A DNA stretch of 64,000 nucleotides from Devosia riboflavina (GCF_000743575.1 NZ_JQGC01000009.1:124001-188000); one strand, 5' to 3'. Positions 43,126-53,141 are shown, counted from the stretch's first letter. The notes: generated from the letters alone by a model not told the origin. A program made the numbers and translations.

Positions 43126-44046
43126 ATGGCTCTCGCTTCCGCCGGCCCCACGCGCCTGAGGCGAATGACCCAGTCCCGCTGGGCACCCTGGCTCTATCTC
43201 TCGCCGGCCCTGATCACTCTCGTGGTCTGGATCTACTGGCCGCTGTTCGACGCGCTCCGGCTTAGCTTTTATCAGTGGAATATGCTGCCCACCTCGCCGC
43301 AGACCTTTGTCGGCTGGGAGAATTATGCGCGCATTTTCGCGCTACCGAAATTCTGGCAGGCCCTGCGCAACACCGGCGTCTATATCGTCGGCCTCCTGCC
43401 GCTGGCCGTGCTCATTCCGCTGGCCATAGCCATCTACACCCACGACCTGCCGGAAAAATCGCGAAACATCTATCGCGCCATCATCTTCGTGCCGATGATC
43501 ATTGCCCCCGTCGTTGCCGCCGCCGTCTGGCGCTGGCTGCTCGATCCCGGCTATGGCCTCGCCAATCAGATGCTGAAGGGGATCGGCCTCGACCCGGTCA
43601 AATTCCTTTCGGACCCCAAGATCGCCATCTGGACCGTGATCGTCATCACCGGCTGGAAGCTGATGGGCTTTTCAACGCTCATCCTTTCGGCGGCGAATGC
43701 GAATATCAATCCCTCGCTGGTGGAAGCCGCGCGCATGGACGGCGCGAGCAAGTGGGAAGTCATCCGCGACGTTCGCCTGCCGCTGCTTTCGTCCACCGTG
43801 CTGTTCCTGGTCGTCATGACAATCCTTCTCGGCGCGCAGTGGAGCTTTACCTATATCAACGTCCTGACCGGCGGCGGCCCGCTCGGCTCGACCACCAATA
43901 TCTACTACCTCCTCTGGGACTTTGGCTTCTCCACCATGTCGGTAGGCTGGGGCTCGGCCTCGGCAGTCATTCTCTTCCTCGGCTTCGGCGTCGTGGCCTT
44001 CGTGCTGTTCCGCCTGATCGACAGGTATTCCTTCCATGACAACTGA
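43126..44046 (+). CDS. ABC transporter permease, UgpA/MalF-like
   Basis: A 306-residue permease with six membrane segments. It begins at the first helix (APWLYLSPALITLVVWIYWPL) and carries the EAA loop VEAARMDGASKWEVIRDVRLPLL. It lacks the extra periplasmic domain of true MalF. GGAG lies eight bases before ATG 43126; a GTG at 43117 is in frame. It overlaps the next permease by 11 bases. Confidence 0.92.
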   Translation: MALASAGPTRLRRMTQSRWAPWLYLSPALITLVVWIYWPLFDALRLSFYQWNMLPTSPQTFVGWENYARIFALPKFWQALRNTGVYIVGLLPLAVLIPLAIAIYTHDLPEKSRNIYRAIIFVPMIIAPVVAAAVWRWLLDPGYGLANQMLKGIGLDPVKFLSDPKIAIWTVIVITGWKLMGFSTLILSAANANINPSLVEAARMDGASKWEVIRDVRLPLLSSTVLFLVVMTILLGAQWSFTYINVLTGGGPLGSTTNIYYLLWDFGFSTMSVGWGSASAVILFLGFGVVAFVLFRLIDRYSFHDN

Positions 44047-44902
44047 AGCTCTTGCGCGCCCCATGGCGCGCCCGCTCCGCCGCATTTCCGAGCGCTCCGG
44101 CCTCAACACCGCCGCCGGCCATGTGCTGATGGTGCTGCTATCGATTTTCTGCCTGTTCCCGGTCTACTGGATGCTCGCCAGCTCCTTCCGCCCGGCCAAT
44201 GCCATGTTCGAAACGAGCCTTTGGCCCACGACCATGTCGCTGGACAACTACACCCAGGCCGTCGATGCGATCCCGATCGCGCGCATGCTGTTCAACACGC
44301 TGGTCTTTTCGGCCCTCTCGACGGTGTTCCAGCTTCTTACGGGCATTCTGGCCGCCTTCGCCTTTGCGCGCTGGAAATTCCCGTTCGACAAGCTGGTCTA
44401 TACGGCGGTCGCCCTTACCTGGCTCGTGCCGTTTCAAGTGGTGATGATCCCCAACTACCTGCTCGTCGCGCAGATGGGTCTCCTCGACAACATCATCGCA
44501 CTGATCCTCCCCAACCTGGCCGCTGCCCTCGCGATTTTGCTTCTGGCACAGGCCATGCGCGGCTTTCCCAAGGAAGTCATGGAAGCCGCCCGCATGGACG
44601 GCGCCCGCAACTGGCGCATTCTCTGGGAAGTGCTGGTGCCGAACCTCCGCGGCACCATCGCCTCGCTCGCCATCCTCATCTTCATCTCGACCTGGAACGA
44701 ATATTTCTGGCCGCTGCTTCTCAGCCGCACCGCCGAAAACTCCGTCGTCCAGATCGGCATCCAGATGTTCATGACCGCCGAAGGCAACCAGTGGGGGCCG
44801 CTCATGGCCGCGTCCACGCTGGCCAGCCTTCCGGTCCTCCTCATCTACATCGTCCTGCAGCGCCAGGTCGTCCAATCCTTCATGAAATCCGGTATCCGCT
44901 GA
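44036..44902 (+). CDS. ABC transporter permease, UgpE/MalG-like
   Basis: A 288-residue permease of the MalG group with the EAA loop MEAARMDGARNWRILWEVLVPNLRG and about six helices. It forms the membrane channel with the preceding permease. Its stop overlaps the start of the phosphatase gene by one base, so all are translationally coupled. Confidence 0.93.
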   Translation: MTTEALARPMARPLRRISERSGLNTAAGHVLMVLLSIFCLFPVYWMLASSFRPANAMFETSLWPTTMSLDNYTQAVDAIPIARMLFNTLVFSALSTVFQLLTGILAAFAFARWKFPFDKLVYTAVALTWLVPFQVVMIPNYLLVAQMGLLDNIIALILPNLAAALAILLLAQAMRGFPKEVMEAARMDGARNWRILWEVLVPNLRGTIASLAILIFISTWNEYFWPLLLSRTAENSVVQIGIQMFMTAEGNQWGPLMAASTLASLPVLLIYIVLQRQVVQSFMKSGIR

Positions 44903-45633
44903 TGCACACCACCCGCCACCTGCCCATTCCCGGCACCCATAATGTCCGCGATCTCGGCGGCTATGCCACGGCGTCGGGCCCGACCCAGTTCCGCCGCCTG
45001 CTGCGCGCCGATGCGCTCCATCGCTTGGATGAAACCGGCGTTGCAACGCTGGTCGACACCGGCGTCACCACCGTCATCGACCTGCGCCACTCCGACGAAC
45101 TGGCCCACCAGCCCAACCCCTTCGCCGCACATGGCGCCGTGCGCTACCACAATGTCTCGCTGCTCGATGGCCTTGCGCCGAGCCTGATGACCGAAGGCGA
45201 CCTGCTGCTCGAACTCTATCAGCTCGCCCTCAGCCAGCGTCAGGGCGCCATCGCCCAAGTGCTTTCCCTCATCGCCGACGCGCCGACTGGCACGGTGCTG
45301 TTCCACTGCACCGCCGGCAAGGACCGCACCGGCATCATCGCCGCGCTCCTCCTCGGCATCGCCGGCGTCGAAGCCTCCGACATCGTCGACGACTACGCCC
45401 AGACCGCCGCCCTGATCGCGCCCATCGTTGCCGATATCACCGAAGGCGCCGTCGCCCGTGGCGCCGATCCGGAAAGTTTTAGGCGTCTCCTCGCCTCGGA
45501 GCCAGAAACCATGGTCGCGACCCTCGCCTTCATCGAGGCCGAGTTCGGCTCCGTCCCCGCCTATCTCGCCCTGATCGGCCTTGACGAGGCGGCAATCACC
45601 CGCCTGCGCAACCGTCTGCTTGGAGAAATCTGA
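44902..45633 (+). CDS. PTP-like phosphatase (Y_phosphatase3, copy 2)
   Basis: A 243-residue cysteine phosphatase with P-loop [11 protein letters not shown] (C136, R142) and [14 protein letters not shown] at the N terminus, paralogous to the protein at 39371. It lies inside the transporter operon between permease and ATPase genes, sharing single-base overlaps with both. Such a position implies it acts on the imported compound, probably removing phosphate after the diester is cut. Confidence 0.9.
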   Translation: MHTTRHLPIPGTHNVRDLGGYATASGPTQFRRLLRADALHRLDETGVATLVDTGVTTVIDLRHSDELAHQPNPFAAHGAVRYHNVSLLDGLAPSLMTEGDLLLELYQLALSQRQGAIAQVLSLIADAPTGTVLFHCTAGKDRTGIIAALLLGIAGVEASDIVDDYAQTAALIAPIVADITEGAVARGADPESFRRLLASEPETMVATLAFIEAEFGSVPAYLALIGLDEAAITRLRNRLLGEI

Positions 45634-46757
45634 TGGCTGATCTTGCTATCACCGACGTCAAGAAATCCTATGACGGCAAGCCGGTGCTGCATGGCGTCGA
45701 TATTGCCATTCCCGATGGCCATTTCGTCGTCATCGTGGGCCCCTCGGGCTGCGGCAAATCTACTCTGCTGCGCATGATCGCTGGGCTTGAGGACATCACC
45801 TCGGGCACCATCAGCATCGGCGGCATCGAGATGAACGACATCGAGCCGTCGGATCGCGGCTGCGCCATGGTGTTTCAGAATTATGCGCTCTATCCGCATA
45901 TGACGGTGCGGCAGAACATTGCCTATCCCCTGCGCATCGCCAAGCTGCCGCAGAGCGAGCGCGATAGCCGCGTCGAGCAGGCGGCAAAAATTCTCAACCT
46001 GACGGATTATCTCGATCGTCGTCCGGCCCAGCTTTCGGGCGGCCAGCGCCAGCGCGTCGCCATGGGCCGCGCCATCGTCCGCGAGCCCGATGTGTTTCTC
46101 TTCGACGAGCCCCTGTCCAATCTCGACGCGCTGCTGCGCGTGCAGATGCGTATCGAAATCAAGAAACTGCACAAGCGCCTCAAGGCAACGTCCATCTTCG
46201 TGACCCACGATCAGGTTGAGGCCATGACACTGGCCGATACGTTGATCGTGATGAATGCCGGCCGTGTCGAACAGATCGGTTCGCCGTCCGAGATTTATCG
46301 CCGTCCGGCCTCGGTCTTCGTAGCCGGCTTCATGGGGGCTCCGGCGATGAACCTGCTGCCGGCGAAAGCCGATGCGGATGGTCTTGTCCGGCTCGACGGC
46401 GTTGCAGATGGCATTGCCATTGCCCAGGCGGACGTCGCCAAGGGCAGATTGCTGACAGTGGGCATTCGTCCCGAAAGCATCGTTCTCTCGACCGAGGTTG
46501 GTTCCGGCCTGCCGGCCACCGTCGATCTCGTCGAAGAGCTCGGCGGTTCGCGCGTCGCCTATTGCAATTTCGCCGGTCATGAAGTCGCCGTGGTGCTGCC
46601 GGCAGGCGACGAAAATATCGAGGGTTCGACGATCTGGCTGACCCTGCCGCAGAATGCGATCCATTGCTTTGATCGTGAAACCGGCCTGCGCTTGGCGAGA
46701 TCTACCCCGAACGGCAGGGTTTTGCGCGCAAAAAACCTGTCTGAAGCCGCGCCCTAG
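45633..46757 (+). CDS. ABC transporter ATPase, UgpC/MalK-like
   Basis: A 374-residue ATPase with Walker [10 protein letters not shown] (36-44), signature [19 protein letters not shown], Walker [17 protein letters not shown] and the H-loop VTHDQVEAM. The C-terminal OB-fold domain (about 240-374) is typical of the MalK/UgpC group. It energises the permeases encoded upstream and could also serve binding-protein copy 1. Confidence 0.94.
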   Translation: MADLAITDVKKSYDGKPVLHGVDIAIPDGHFVVIVGPSGCGKSTLLRMIAGLEDITSGTISIGGIEMNDIEPSDRGCAMVFQNYALYPHMTVRQNIAYPLRIAKLPQSERDSRVEQAAKILNLTDYLDRRPAQLSGGQRQRVAMGRAIVREPDVFLFDEPLSNLDALLRVQMRIEIKKLHKRLKATSIFVTHDQVEAMTLADTLIVMNAGRVEQIGSPSEIYRRPASVFVAGFMGAPAMNLLPAKADADGLVRLDGVADGIAIAQADVAKGRLLTVGIRPESIVLSTEVGSGLPATVDLVEELGGSRVAYCNFAGHEVAVVLPAGDENIEGSTIWLTLPQNAIHCFDRETGLRLARSTPNGRVLRAKNLSEAAP

Positions 46758-46802
46758 TGTCGGAGATGATGCGGCGGGATGTCACGTCTCGCCGTGTCGC
46801 GC

Positions 46803-47240
46803 TCAGCCGAGTTCCTGGGCGAGCCCGATGAGAAGGCCTTCGGGTCCGCGGATATAGCAAAGCCGATAGACGCCCTCGTAGTCGACGACTTCGCCCGCGA
46901 GCTCGGCGCCGCGCTTGAGCAGTCTTGCGAGCGTTTCGTCGAGATCGTCCACCGCGAACATGACGCGGAGATAGCCCAGCGCATTGACCGGCGCCTTGCG
47001 GTGATCGGCAATGACCTCCGGCCTCAGGAAACGCGAGAGTTCGAGCCGGCTGTGGCCGTCGGGCGTGCACATCATGGCGATCTCGACATGCTGATCGCCC
47101 AGCCCCGTGACCCGTCCGGCCCATTCGCCTTCGATCGTGGCGCGGCCCTCGAGCTCAAGGCCGAGCTCGAGAAAGAAATCGATCGCCCCGCCAAGATCAG
47201 CGACGACGATACCGACATTGTCCATGCGTTTGAGTGCCAT
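46803..47240 (-). CDS. VOC family protein
   Basis: A 145-residue glyoxalase-fold protein: KRMDNVGIVVADLGGAIDFF at the start and LAGEVVDYEGVYRLCYIRGPEGLLIGLAQELG at the end, with Glu/His positions consistent with a metal site. Substrate unknown. It is convergent with the ATPase gene (45-base gap with a weak hairpin). Confidence 0.82.
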   Translation of the reverse strand: MALKRMDNVGIVVADLGGAIDFFLELGLELEGRATIEGEWAGRVTGLGDQHVEIAMMCTPDGHSRLELSRFLRPEVIADHRKAPVNALGYLRVMFAVDDLDETLARLLKRGAELAGEVVDYEGVYRLCYIRGPEGLLIGLAQELG

Positions 47241-47440
47241 AAAGCCAGCCTACAAAGTGGCGCCCGCGGCGTAAACTCACAAAGCCGGCTACCGGAGGCA
47301 CGGCGCGTCGACCCACAGATCGAATTGGATATATTTGTTGACTCTATAATTCATATTAACTAGGGCTGCATTCGCGTAGCCAGCCGCCAGTCATCGCCAG
47401 CTCAGCCAGCCTCGCCTTTTCCTAATTCTCGGGGGCACCG

Positions 47441-49762
47441 ATGAGCCGATCACTTCGGCCGGCAGAGCACAAGCGTGCTCGCCTGGCTATAACTGCGCAC
47501 GCCTTGCTTTTGGCCACTGCGCTTATTTCCAGCCTTGCAACTGCAGGCGGCGCGCTGGCCCAGACCAGCGCGGCAGACCTTTCAAATACCCAGATTACGC
47601 TCCTCGAGCGGCTGGTCATTTCGGCGACGCGCCAGAGCAAGCGCCTGCTCGAAGTGCCGCAGACCATCACCGTGGTCACCCAGAACGATCTCGAAAATCG
47701 TGTCGTGCGCGATATGCAAGACCTCGTGCGCTATGAGCCGGGTGTGTCGGTCGATCGCCAGACCTCGATCACCAATCCCTGGGGCCAGCTCAACAGCTTT
47801 TCCATCCGCGGCATGGGCGGCAATCGCGTGCTGATGATGGTGGACGGCTCGCGCATCCAGGAACGCATCACCGACGGCAGCCGCGACTTCGTCGACACCT
47901 GGAATCTGCAGGCGGTCGAACTCGTGCGCGGCCCGAACTCGGTGCTCTGGGGCGCCGACGCGCTCGGCGGCACGGTCGCCATGCGCACCCGTGATCCCGC
48001 GGACCTGCTCGAAGGCCAGGACAAGAACTGGGCGCTGGAAGTGCGCACGGCCTTTGACAGCTACGACAATTCCTGGCGCAAGCAGGTCACCGGGGCCTAT
48101 GATTTTGGCGCCGTGCAGGTGCTCGGCAGTTTTGGGCACATTTCGTCCCAGGAGGCAAAGCTCACCAAGGGCGATCCCAATGGGGGTATCTGGGGCTGTC
48201 CTCGTCCGGCCAATTTCCGCTGCAACGCGCTCTTTCCTGCCGAAACCAGCGCTTACAATGCTCTCGTCAAGGTCGTGGCAACGCCAAACGAAGACCACAA
48301 GATCACGCTGACGGGCGAGTATTTCGACCGCAACACAGTCATCCAGCAGATCTGGGATTCGAGTGCGGCATTTGGCGGGTATACGAGCACGTCCTACCCA
48401 CGCACACTCGACATGGAACGCTATCGCCTTGCCATCGAGCACGAGTGGAACGTGGGGGCGAGCTGGCTCGATGCCGTCAAGTGGCAGGTCTCCTATTCTC
48501 CGCAGCGCCGCGTCACCAATTCGATCAATTACCGCACCTATCCCGGCCGCACCCAGCAGAACCATGCCCTGCGCGACTACGGTGAAACCTTCCTCGAGGC
48601 CGATCTGCAACTGACGTCGCTGTTCCAGGCGGGACCGACATTCCATACCCTTACCTATGGCTTTGATGGGGATTTCACCCAAAGCAATTACGAGGGCAAG
48701 GACCAGGTCTGGCGTTCCGACACTGGCTGGGGCAACCCGACTCCCAATGCCGGCTTTGCTTTCCCCAAGACCCAGACCATTCGCGCCGACTTCTTCATCC
48801 AGGATGAGATCAAGGCGCTCGATGACCGCCTGACCATCACGCCGGGCCTGCGGCTTGCCAATTACCGCATCGTCCCGGACGGCAGCTATGCAAGCCTGCC
48901 CGGCTTCACCCCCAAGCCGATCAACAGCACGGAACTGATCAAGAAGCTGTCGCTGCAATACCAGTTGACCGATGAGTTCTCGGTTTACGCGGCCTATGGC
49001 GAGGGCTTCAAGATGCCCAGCGCGCAGCAGCTTTTCCAGTCGAGCCGCTCGTCTGTCATGGCGCTGAACGACACGACCATCGTGCCCAATCTCAACCTAA
49101 AGCCTGAATCGGTCAGGAACTATGAGGTCGGGTTGCGAGGGGAATTCGAGCAGGGCTGGTTCTCGGTGTCCGGCTTCTATTCCCAGTACAGCAACTTCAT
49201 TCGCGGCTTCCAGCCGACCCCGACCGCTGTACTCAATCCGGCAACGGGCGTTTGGTCCCATATCTGGTCGGACAATGTCGAAGCCGTTGACCTCTATGGC
49301 ATCGAAATTGGCGCGGAATATGAATTCTACGAAAACATCTTCGCCAGCGCCAACCTGACCTGGCAGCGCGGTACCCAGCGTGTCAGTGCCGGCGCCGCGA
49401 CGACGCCCTTCGACGGTGCGGTACCGCTGACCGCGGTTCTGGGCCTGCGCTACGAAATTCCCGAACATGGGCTCGAACTCGAGCTTATCGGCACGCTCGC
49501 CGCCGGACCGACCGAACGCTCGGACCCGAATGCCTTCAAGCCGGGCGGCTATGCCCTCCTCGATGGCTATGTCACCTGGAAGCCGACCGAAAATGTGGAA
49601 GTCAATTTCGGCGTCCAGAACATCTTCGATACCCGCTACTTCCCGAACACGCTGACCGGTTACGCGAACACCGCAGGCTCGGACGTCGCCGGCGTCAATC
49701 CGCTCGAAGGACAGGTCGGGCCCGGACGGACGTTCAAGGTCGGCACCACGGTGCGCTTCTAA
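47441..49762 (+). CDS. TonB-dependent hemoglobin/transferrin-type receptor
   Basis: A 773-residue outer-membrane receptor with signal peptide (about residues 1-41), plug domain (LEVPQTITVVTQNDLENR; SIRGMGGNRVLMMVDGSR) and a 22-strand barrel ending in a C-terminal Phe (VGTTVRF). The FRAP-like box reads GFKMPSAQQLF and is followed by NLKPESVRNYEVG, as in heme/hemoglobin receptors. It heads the heme operon. The 200-base upstream region has TATAAT at 47345 but no iron box I can name. Confidence 0.88.
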   Translation: MSRSLRPAEHKRARLAITAHALLLATALISSLATAGGALAQTSAADLSNTQITLLERLVISATRQSKRLLEVPQTITVVTQNDLENRVVRDMQDLVRYEPGVSVDRQTSITNPWGQLNSFSIRGMGGNRVLMMVDGSRIQERITDGSRDFVDTWNLQAVELVRGPNSVLWGADALGGTVAMRTRDPADLLEGQDKNWALEVRTAFDSYDNSWRKQVTGAYDFGAVQVLGSFGHISSQEAKLTKGDPNGGIWGCPRPANFRCNALFPAETSAYNALVKVVATPNEDHKITLTGEYFDRNTVIQQIWDSSAAFGGYTSTSYPRTLDMERYRLAIEHEWNVGASWLDAVKWQVSYSPQRRVTNSINYRTYPGRTQQNHALRDYGETFLEADLQLTSLFQAGPTFHTLTYGFDGDFTQSNYEGKDQVWRSDTGWGNPTPNAGFAFPKTQTIRADFFIQDEIKALDDRLTITPGLRLANYRIVPDGSYASLPGFTPKPINSTELIKKLSLQYQLTDEFSVYAAYGEGFKMPSAQQLFQSSRSSVMALNDTTIVPNLNLKPESVRNYEVGLRGEFEQGWFSVSGFYSQYSNFIRGFQPTPTAVLNPATGVWSHIWSDNVEAVDLYGIEIGAEYEFYENIFASANLTWQRGTQRVSAGAATTPFDGAVPLTAVLGLRYEIPEHGLELELIGTLAAGPTERSDPNAFKPGGYALLDGYVTWKPTENVEVNFGVQNIFDTRYFPNTLTGYANTAGSDVAGVNPLEGQVGPGRTFKVGTTVRF

Positions 49763-49813
49763 GGCACTCGAAAGGGACGCCCAAGGGCGTCCCACCTTCT
49801 CTCGGAGCAGACG

Positions 49814-51589
49814 ATGTCACGAATTTTCGCCCAGTTCTGGCGCCTCATGCAGCTTTGCCTTGCCGGGCTAGGCGGGAAATGGAGCATTGCGCTCTTTGCC
49901 CTCATCGTCGCGCTCGACCTGGGCGGGGTCTATGCCACTATTCTGATCGTCAGTTGGACCGGCGCCTTTTATGGCGCGCTCGAAGCCATGGATGGCGCCG
50001 AGGCGGTTCGGCAGGTCGGGATTTTCGGGATGATCGTGGCGGGCAATTCGGCCCGGCATCTCATTGGCCAATTGATGAGGAAGCGCCTCGAAATGCTCTG
50101 GCGCGGTCGCCTGACCGCGGGCGCGCTCGATATCTGGCTTTCCAACAAGGCCTATTGGCATATGGCCAATGCCACATTCGCGCATTGGGGCGACACGTCA
50201 GGAGGCCCGAAAGGCTATGCCGTCGACAATCCCGACCAGCGCATCGCCGACGATTGCCGGATTTTCATCACTGCGCTCCTCGGCGAAGTGCTCGATATGA
50301 TCAGCCGCATTGTCGGACTCTTCTCCTATATCGCGCTCCTCTGGAGCCTCACCAATTTTCCGCTCTCGCTCGCGCCCATCGGCATCAATATCGAGATTCC
50401 GAACTATATGATCTGGGCCGCCTTCATCTATGTAGCGCTGGCGAGCCTGCTTACGCACGCCCTCGGCTATCCGCTCAAGGGCCTCGTGGTGGAGCAGCAG
50501 CGGCGCGAGGCCAATTTCCGTTTCGCGCTGGCGCGGCTGCGTTCGAGCTATGACGAAGTGGCGATGAGCAATGGCGAACACGCCGAGCGCGGCATCTTCG
50601 ATACGCGTTTTAGTGCCATTGTCAGCAACTGGAAGAAATTGGTGAACCGCGAGCTGATCCTTGGCTGCTTCACCTATCCATTCAATCATTCGGTGCTGCG
50701 CATTCCGCTCTTTGTTGCCCTGCCCGGCTATCTCGCGGGCCACGTCGCCTTCGGTGGCTTGATGCAACTCAGCACCGCCTTTTCCAGCGTCGTCACCAGC
50801 CTGTCCTGGTTCATCTTTTCCTATCGCGACCTTGCCGACCTTGTTGCCGCTTCGTCGCGCCTCGACAATTTCCTCGAAGCGGCCAAGGCGGCAGGTGCGA
50901 CCGGGCGCGGTATCGAGCATGAGACCGCCCCGGGCCCAGTCCTATCCCTGCGCGATGTCCGGGTGAATACGCCTGAAGCGCGGCCCCTACTCGACGTGCC
51001 TGTGCTGGATATCGAAGAGGGCGAGGCCGTGTGGCTGCGCGGCGCTTCAGGCCTGGGCAAGACGACGCTGATGAAGGCCCTGGCCGGTCTCTGGCCGCAT
51101 GGAGCGGGCACCATATCTTCGCCCGAGGCGAGCATGGCCTTCCTGCCGCAGCGCCCCTATTTTCCCATCGGCACAGTGCGCGACGCCCTCGCCTATCCGC
51201 GCGCCGCCGGCGACTATTCGGCGGAAACCCTCGATGCCACGCTCGAAAAAGTCGGTCTCGGCCATATTGCCGGAGTGGAATTCGGTCGCTCGGACACGCG
51301 CACCGGCCACGGCCTTTCCGGTGGCGAACAGCAAAGACTGGCGCTCGCCCGCCTTCTCCTGTTGCAGCCGCAATGGGCTCTCCTCGACGAGCCGGCTTCG
51401 GCGCTGGACCCGGCAGCAGAGGCAGAGCTCTTTGCCTTGCTGCGTCGCGAATTGCCGGAGACCACCTTCATCATCGTCGCCCATCGCCAGCCGCAGGGGC
51501 TTGGCGAGGTCCGCGTCGTGGATCTCGGCCCGGCCGTGGTTTCCACTCCTTCCGTTCTTCCTCAACTGCCAGACACTGTGCCAGCATGA
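49814..51589 (+). CDS. ABCD/BacA-like fused ABC transporter (permease plus ATPase)
   Basis: A 591-residue half-transporter: an SbmA/BacA-like membrane domain (about 1-330) and an ABC ATPase (about 370-580). Walker A is RGASGLGKTTL, the signature is GLSGGEQQRLALARLLL and Walker B is WALLDEPASALD. The NPDQRIADD motif in the membrane domain is the hallmark of the ABCD/YddA/Rv1819c group. Members import peptides, cobalamin or other hydrophilic molecules. Following a TonB receptor and preceding heme-binding proteins, it is a candidate inner-membrane step for heme or a related ligand. Confidence 0.88.
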   Translation: MSRIFAQFWRLMQLCLAGLGGKWSIALFALIVALDLGGVYATILIVSWTGAFYGALEAMDGAEAVRQVGIFGMIVAGNSARHLIGQLMRKRLEMLWRGRLTAGALDIWLSNKAYWHMANATFAHWGDTSGGPKGYAVDNPDQRIADDCRIFITALLGEVLDMISRIVGLFSYIALLWSLTNFPLSLAPIGINIEIPNYMIWAAFIYVALASLLTHALGYPLKGLVVEQQRREANFRFALARLRSSYDEVAMSNGEHAERGIFDTRFSAIVSNWKKLVNRELILGCFTYPFNHSVLRIPLFVALPGYLAGHVAFGGLMQLSTAFSSVVTSLSWFIFSYRDLADLVAASSRLDNFLEAAKAAGATGRGIEHETAPGPVLSLRDVRVNTPEARPLLDVPVLDIEEGEAVWLRGASGLGKTTLMKALAGLWPHGAGTISSPEASMAFLPQRPYFPIGTVRDALAYPRAAGDYSAETLDATLEKVGLGHIAGVEFGRSDTRTGHGLSGGEQQRLALARLLLLQPQWALLDEPASALDPAAEAELFALLRRELPETTFIIVAHRQPQGLGEVRVVDLGPAVVSTPSVLPQLPDTVPA

Positions 51590-52272
51590 CCACCAATCGC
51601 CGCGAAATCCTGCCCGTTCCACCCGCTTCGGTCATCCGCAAGCTCCCTGCCATGGGCGATCTGATGATCACCGCCAAGCGGAACGGCGCTACGCATGAAC
51701 GTATCGGCACCGTCGAGACAGTCAGCATCGAGGATGGCTGGCTTGTCTGTGGCGGGGCGGCTCACAATAGCCGCATCGACCCGACCCTGATTACCTCCGT
51801 CATTATCGACCGCACCTCGGTGATGCAGGAAAAGGTCTATCCGCGCATCGATTTCCGCCGCGGCGAAGAGGTTCTATTCAGCGTCGTCGGCTTTGCCGGC
51901 CTTGAGCCTTTCGATGCGGCACTGGCCGAATTCGGCCCCGGCGAGGTTTTGCCCGAGGAGCCGAAGGAGCCGCGCGCCAAGCGCGAGGAGGCAGTGCTCG
52001 ACGATCCCGGCGCGGCCACATTGCAGGCGGCGCTTGAGGCGGGCACAACGGTGACCATTGGCCTTTGGCGCCGGGGCTTCGAGCAGGAATGGACCGGCGT
52101 CATCGAAAGCGTCAAACCGGCCATGGGCTTCATCAATGTCATGCGGCCCGATTTTCACCTGCATCTGCTGGGCGGCACGGTGGCCGGATGGAACGATGGC
52201 GCGGCCCTCGATGCCGATGGCAAGCCGACGGGTTTGTGGCTGGCGCAGGGGGAAAAGGCGGCTGTGGCATGA
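51586..52272 (+). CDS. ChuX/HutX-like (HemS fold) putative heme chaperone
   Basis: A 228-residue protein resembling HutX/ChuX and half-units of HemS/HmuS: GDLMITAKRNGATHERIGTV, then DRTSVMQEKVYPRIDFRRGEEVLFSVVGFAGLEPFDAAL, and near the C terminus WTGVIESVKPAMGFINVMRPDFHLHLLGG, matching the FNVLDPxFNLHL strand of HutX. It is longer than HutX (about 165) and shorter than HemS (about 345). It should bind heme in the cytoplasm. It overlaps the ABC gene by four bases, and the ChaN-like start by four. Confidence 0.7.
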   Translation: MTTNRREILPVPPASVIRKLPAMGDLMITAKRNGATHERIGTVETVSIEDGWLVCGGAAHNSRIDPTLITSVIIDRTSVMQEKVYPRIDFRRGEEVLFSVVGFAGLEPFDAALAEFGPGEVLPEEPKEPRAKREEAVLDDPGAATLQAALEAGTTVTIGLWRRGFEQEWTGVIESVKPAMGFINVMRPDFHLHLLGGTVAGWNDGAALDADGKPTGLWLAQGEKAAVA

Positions 52273-53141
52273 CCGCCGTTCCGCACGAGCCGGGCCAATG
52301 GCTGGACGGCGCCTCTGGGGCGGCCTTGACCCATGGGGCGGTGCTGGCGCGCATGGCACATCGCCGCGTCGTACTCCTCGGGGAAACCCACGACCGTTTC
52401 GACATCCACCGCTGGCAATTGCATGTCTGTGCCGGGCTTTTGACCCAACGCAGCGACATCGCCCTCGGCTTTGAGATGTTTCCGCGCCGCTGCCAACCCG
52501 TTCTCGACCGCTGGGTGGCCGGTGAACTGAGCGTCACCGATTTTCTGGAAGCGGCCGAATGGGACACCGTCTGGCGGTTCGATCCCGAGCTCTATCTGCC
52601 GCTCTTCCAGTTCTGCCGACAGTTTCGCCTGCCCATGCTGGCGCTTAATTGCGAGCGACCACTGGTCACCCGTGTCGGCAAGGAGGGCTGGGACGCCATT
52701 CCAGAAGACGAACGCGATGGCCTGACGCCCGCCGTGCCGGCCAGCCTCGCCCATCGCCAATATCTCTTCGACATCACCGGCGGCGGCCGTTCCGACCGCC
52801 CCATCACCGGTGCCGCCGATCCGGGCTTTGATCGCTTTGTCCGCGCCCAGCAGACCTGGGACCGGGCCTTTGCCTGCAATATTGCCAAGGCGCTCGATGC
52901 TGGCATTGCCGGCCAGATCGTCGGCATTATCGGCCGCGGTCACATGGAATTCGGCCACGGCACGCCTTTCCAGTTGGCCCAACTCGGCGTCGATGACACG
53001 GCCATTCTGCTGCCGTCGGACGAGGCTGAATTCGGCTCGGACCGCAAGACTATCGGCGACGCCCTGTTTCGCTTGCCCGGACCGCCGGACCGCGCCGCCC
53101 CCAGAAAACCCCTCCCTATCGAGAAGACTGCCAATGCGTAA
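52269..53141 (+). CDS. ChaN-like heme-binding protein
   Basis: A 290-residue protein of the Cofac_haem_bdg family (PF04187). The N-terminal LLGETHDRFDIHRWQLHVC carries the conserved ExHD..xH motif of ChaN, and GFEMFPRRCQPVLDRW and GIIGRGHMEFGHGTP complete the pattern. Campylobacter ChaN dimers bind two hemes and are iron regulated. This one lacks a clear lipoprotein signal. It overlaps both neighbours. Confidence 0.85.
   Translation: MTAVPHEPGQWLDGASGAALTHGAVLARMAHRRVVLLGETHDRFDIHRWQLHVCAGLLTQRSDIALGFEMFPRRCQPVLDRWVAGELSVTDFLEAAEWDTVWRFDPELYLPLFQFCRQFRLPMLALNCERPLVTRVGKEGWDAIPEDERDGLTPAVPASLAHRQYLFDITGGGRSDRPITGAADPGFDRFVRAQQTWDRAFACNIAKALDAGIAGQIVGIIGRGHMEFGHGTPFQLAQLGVDDTAILLPSDEAEFGSDRKTIGDALFRLPGPPDRAAPRKPLPIEKTANA

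Noticed and set aside
46773-46793. Hairpin GGCGGGA/TCTCGCC between ATPase and VOC genes as terminator
   Set aside because: Short stem with a mismatch and no T-tract; too weak to list as a feature.
47322-47350. Promoter of the TonB receptor gene using TATAAT at 47345
   Set aside because: The -35 at correct spacing reads GAATTG and the nearby TTGACT is misplaced. No iron-responsive box could be recognised, so it is only mentioned in the receptor entry.
47582-48958. 458-codon minus-strand frame opposite the TonB receptor
   Set aside because: Mirror of the receptor codons. The receptor has signal peptide, plug and barrel signatures.
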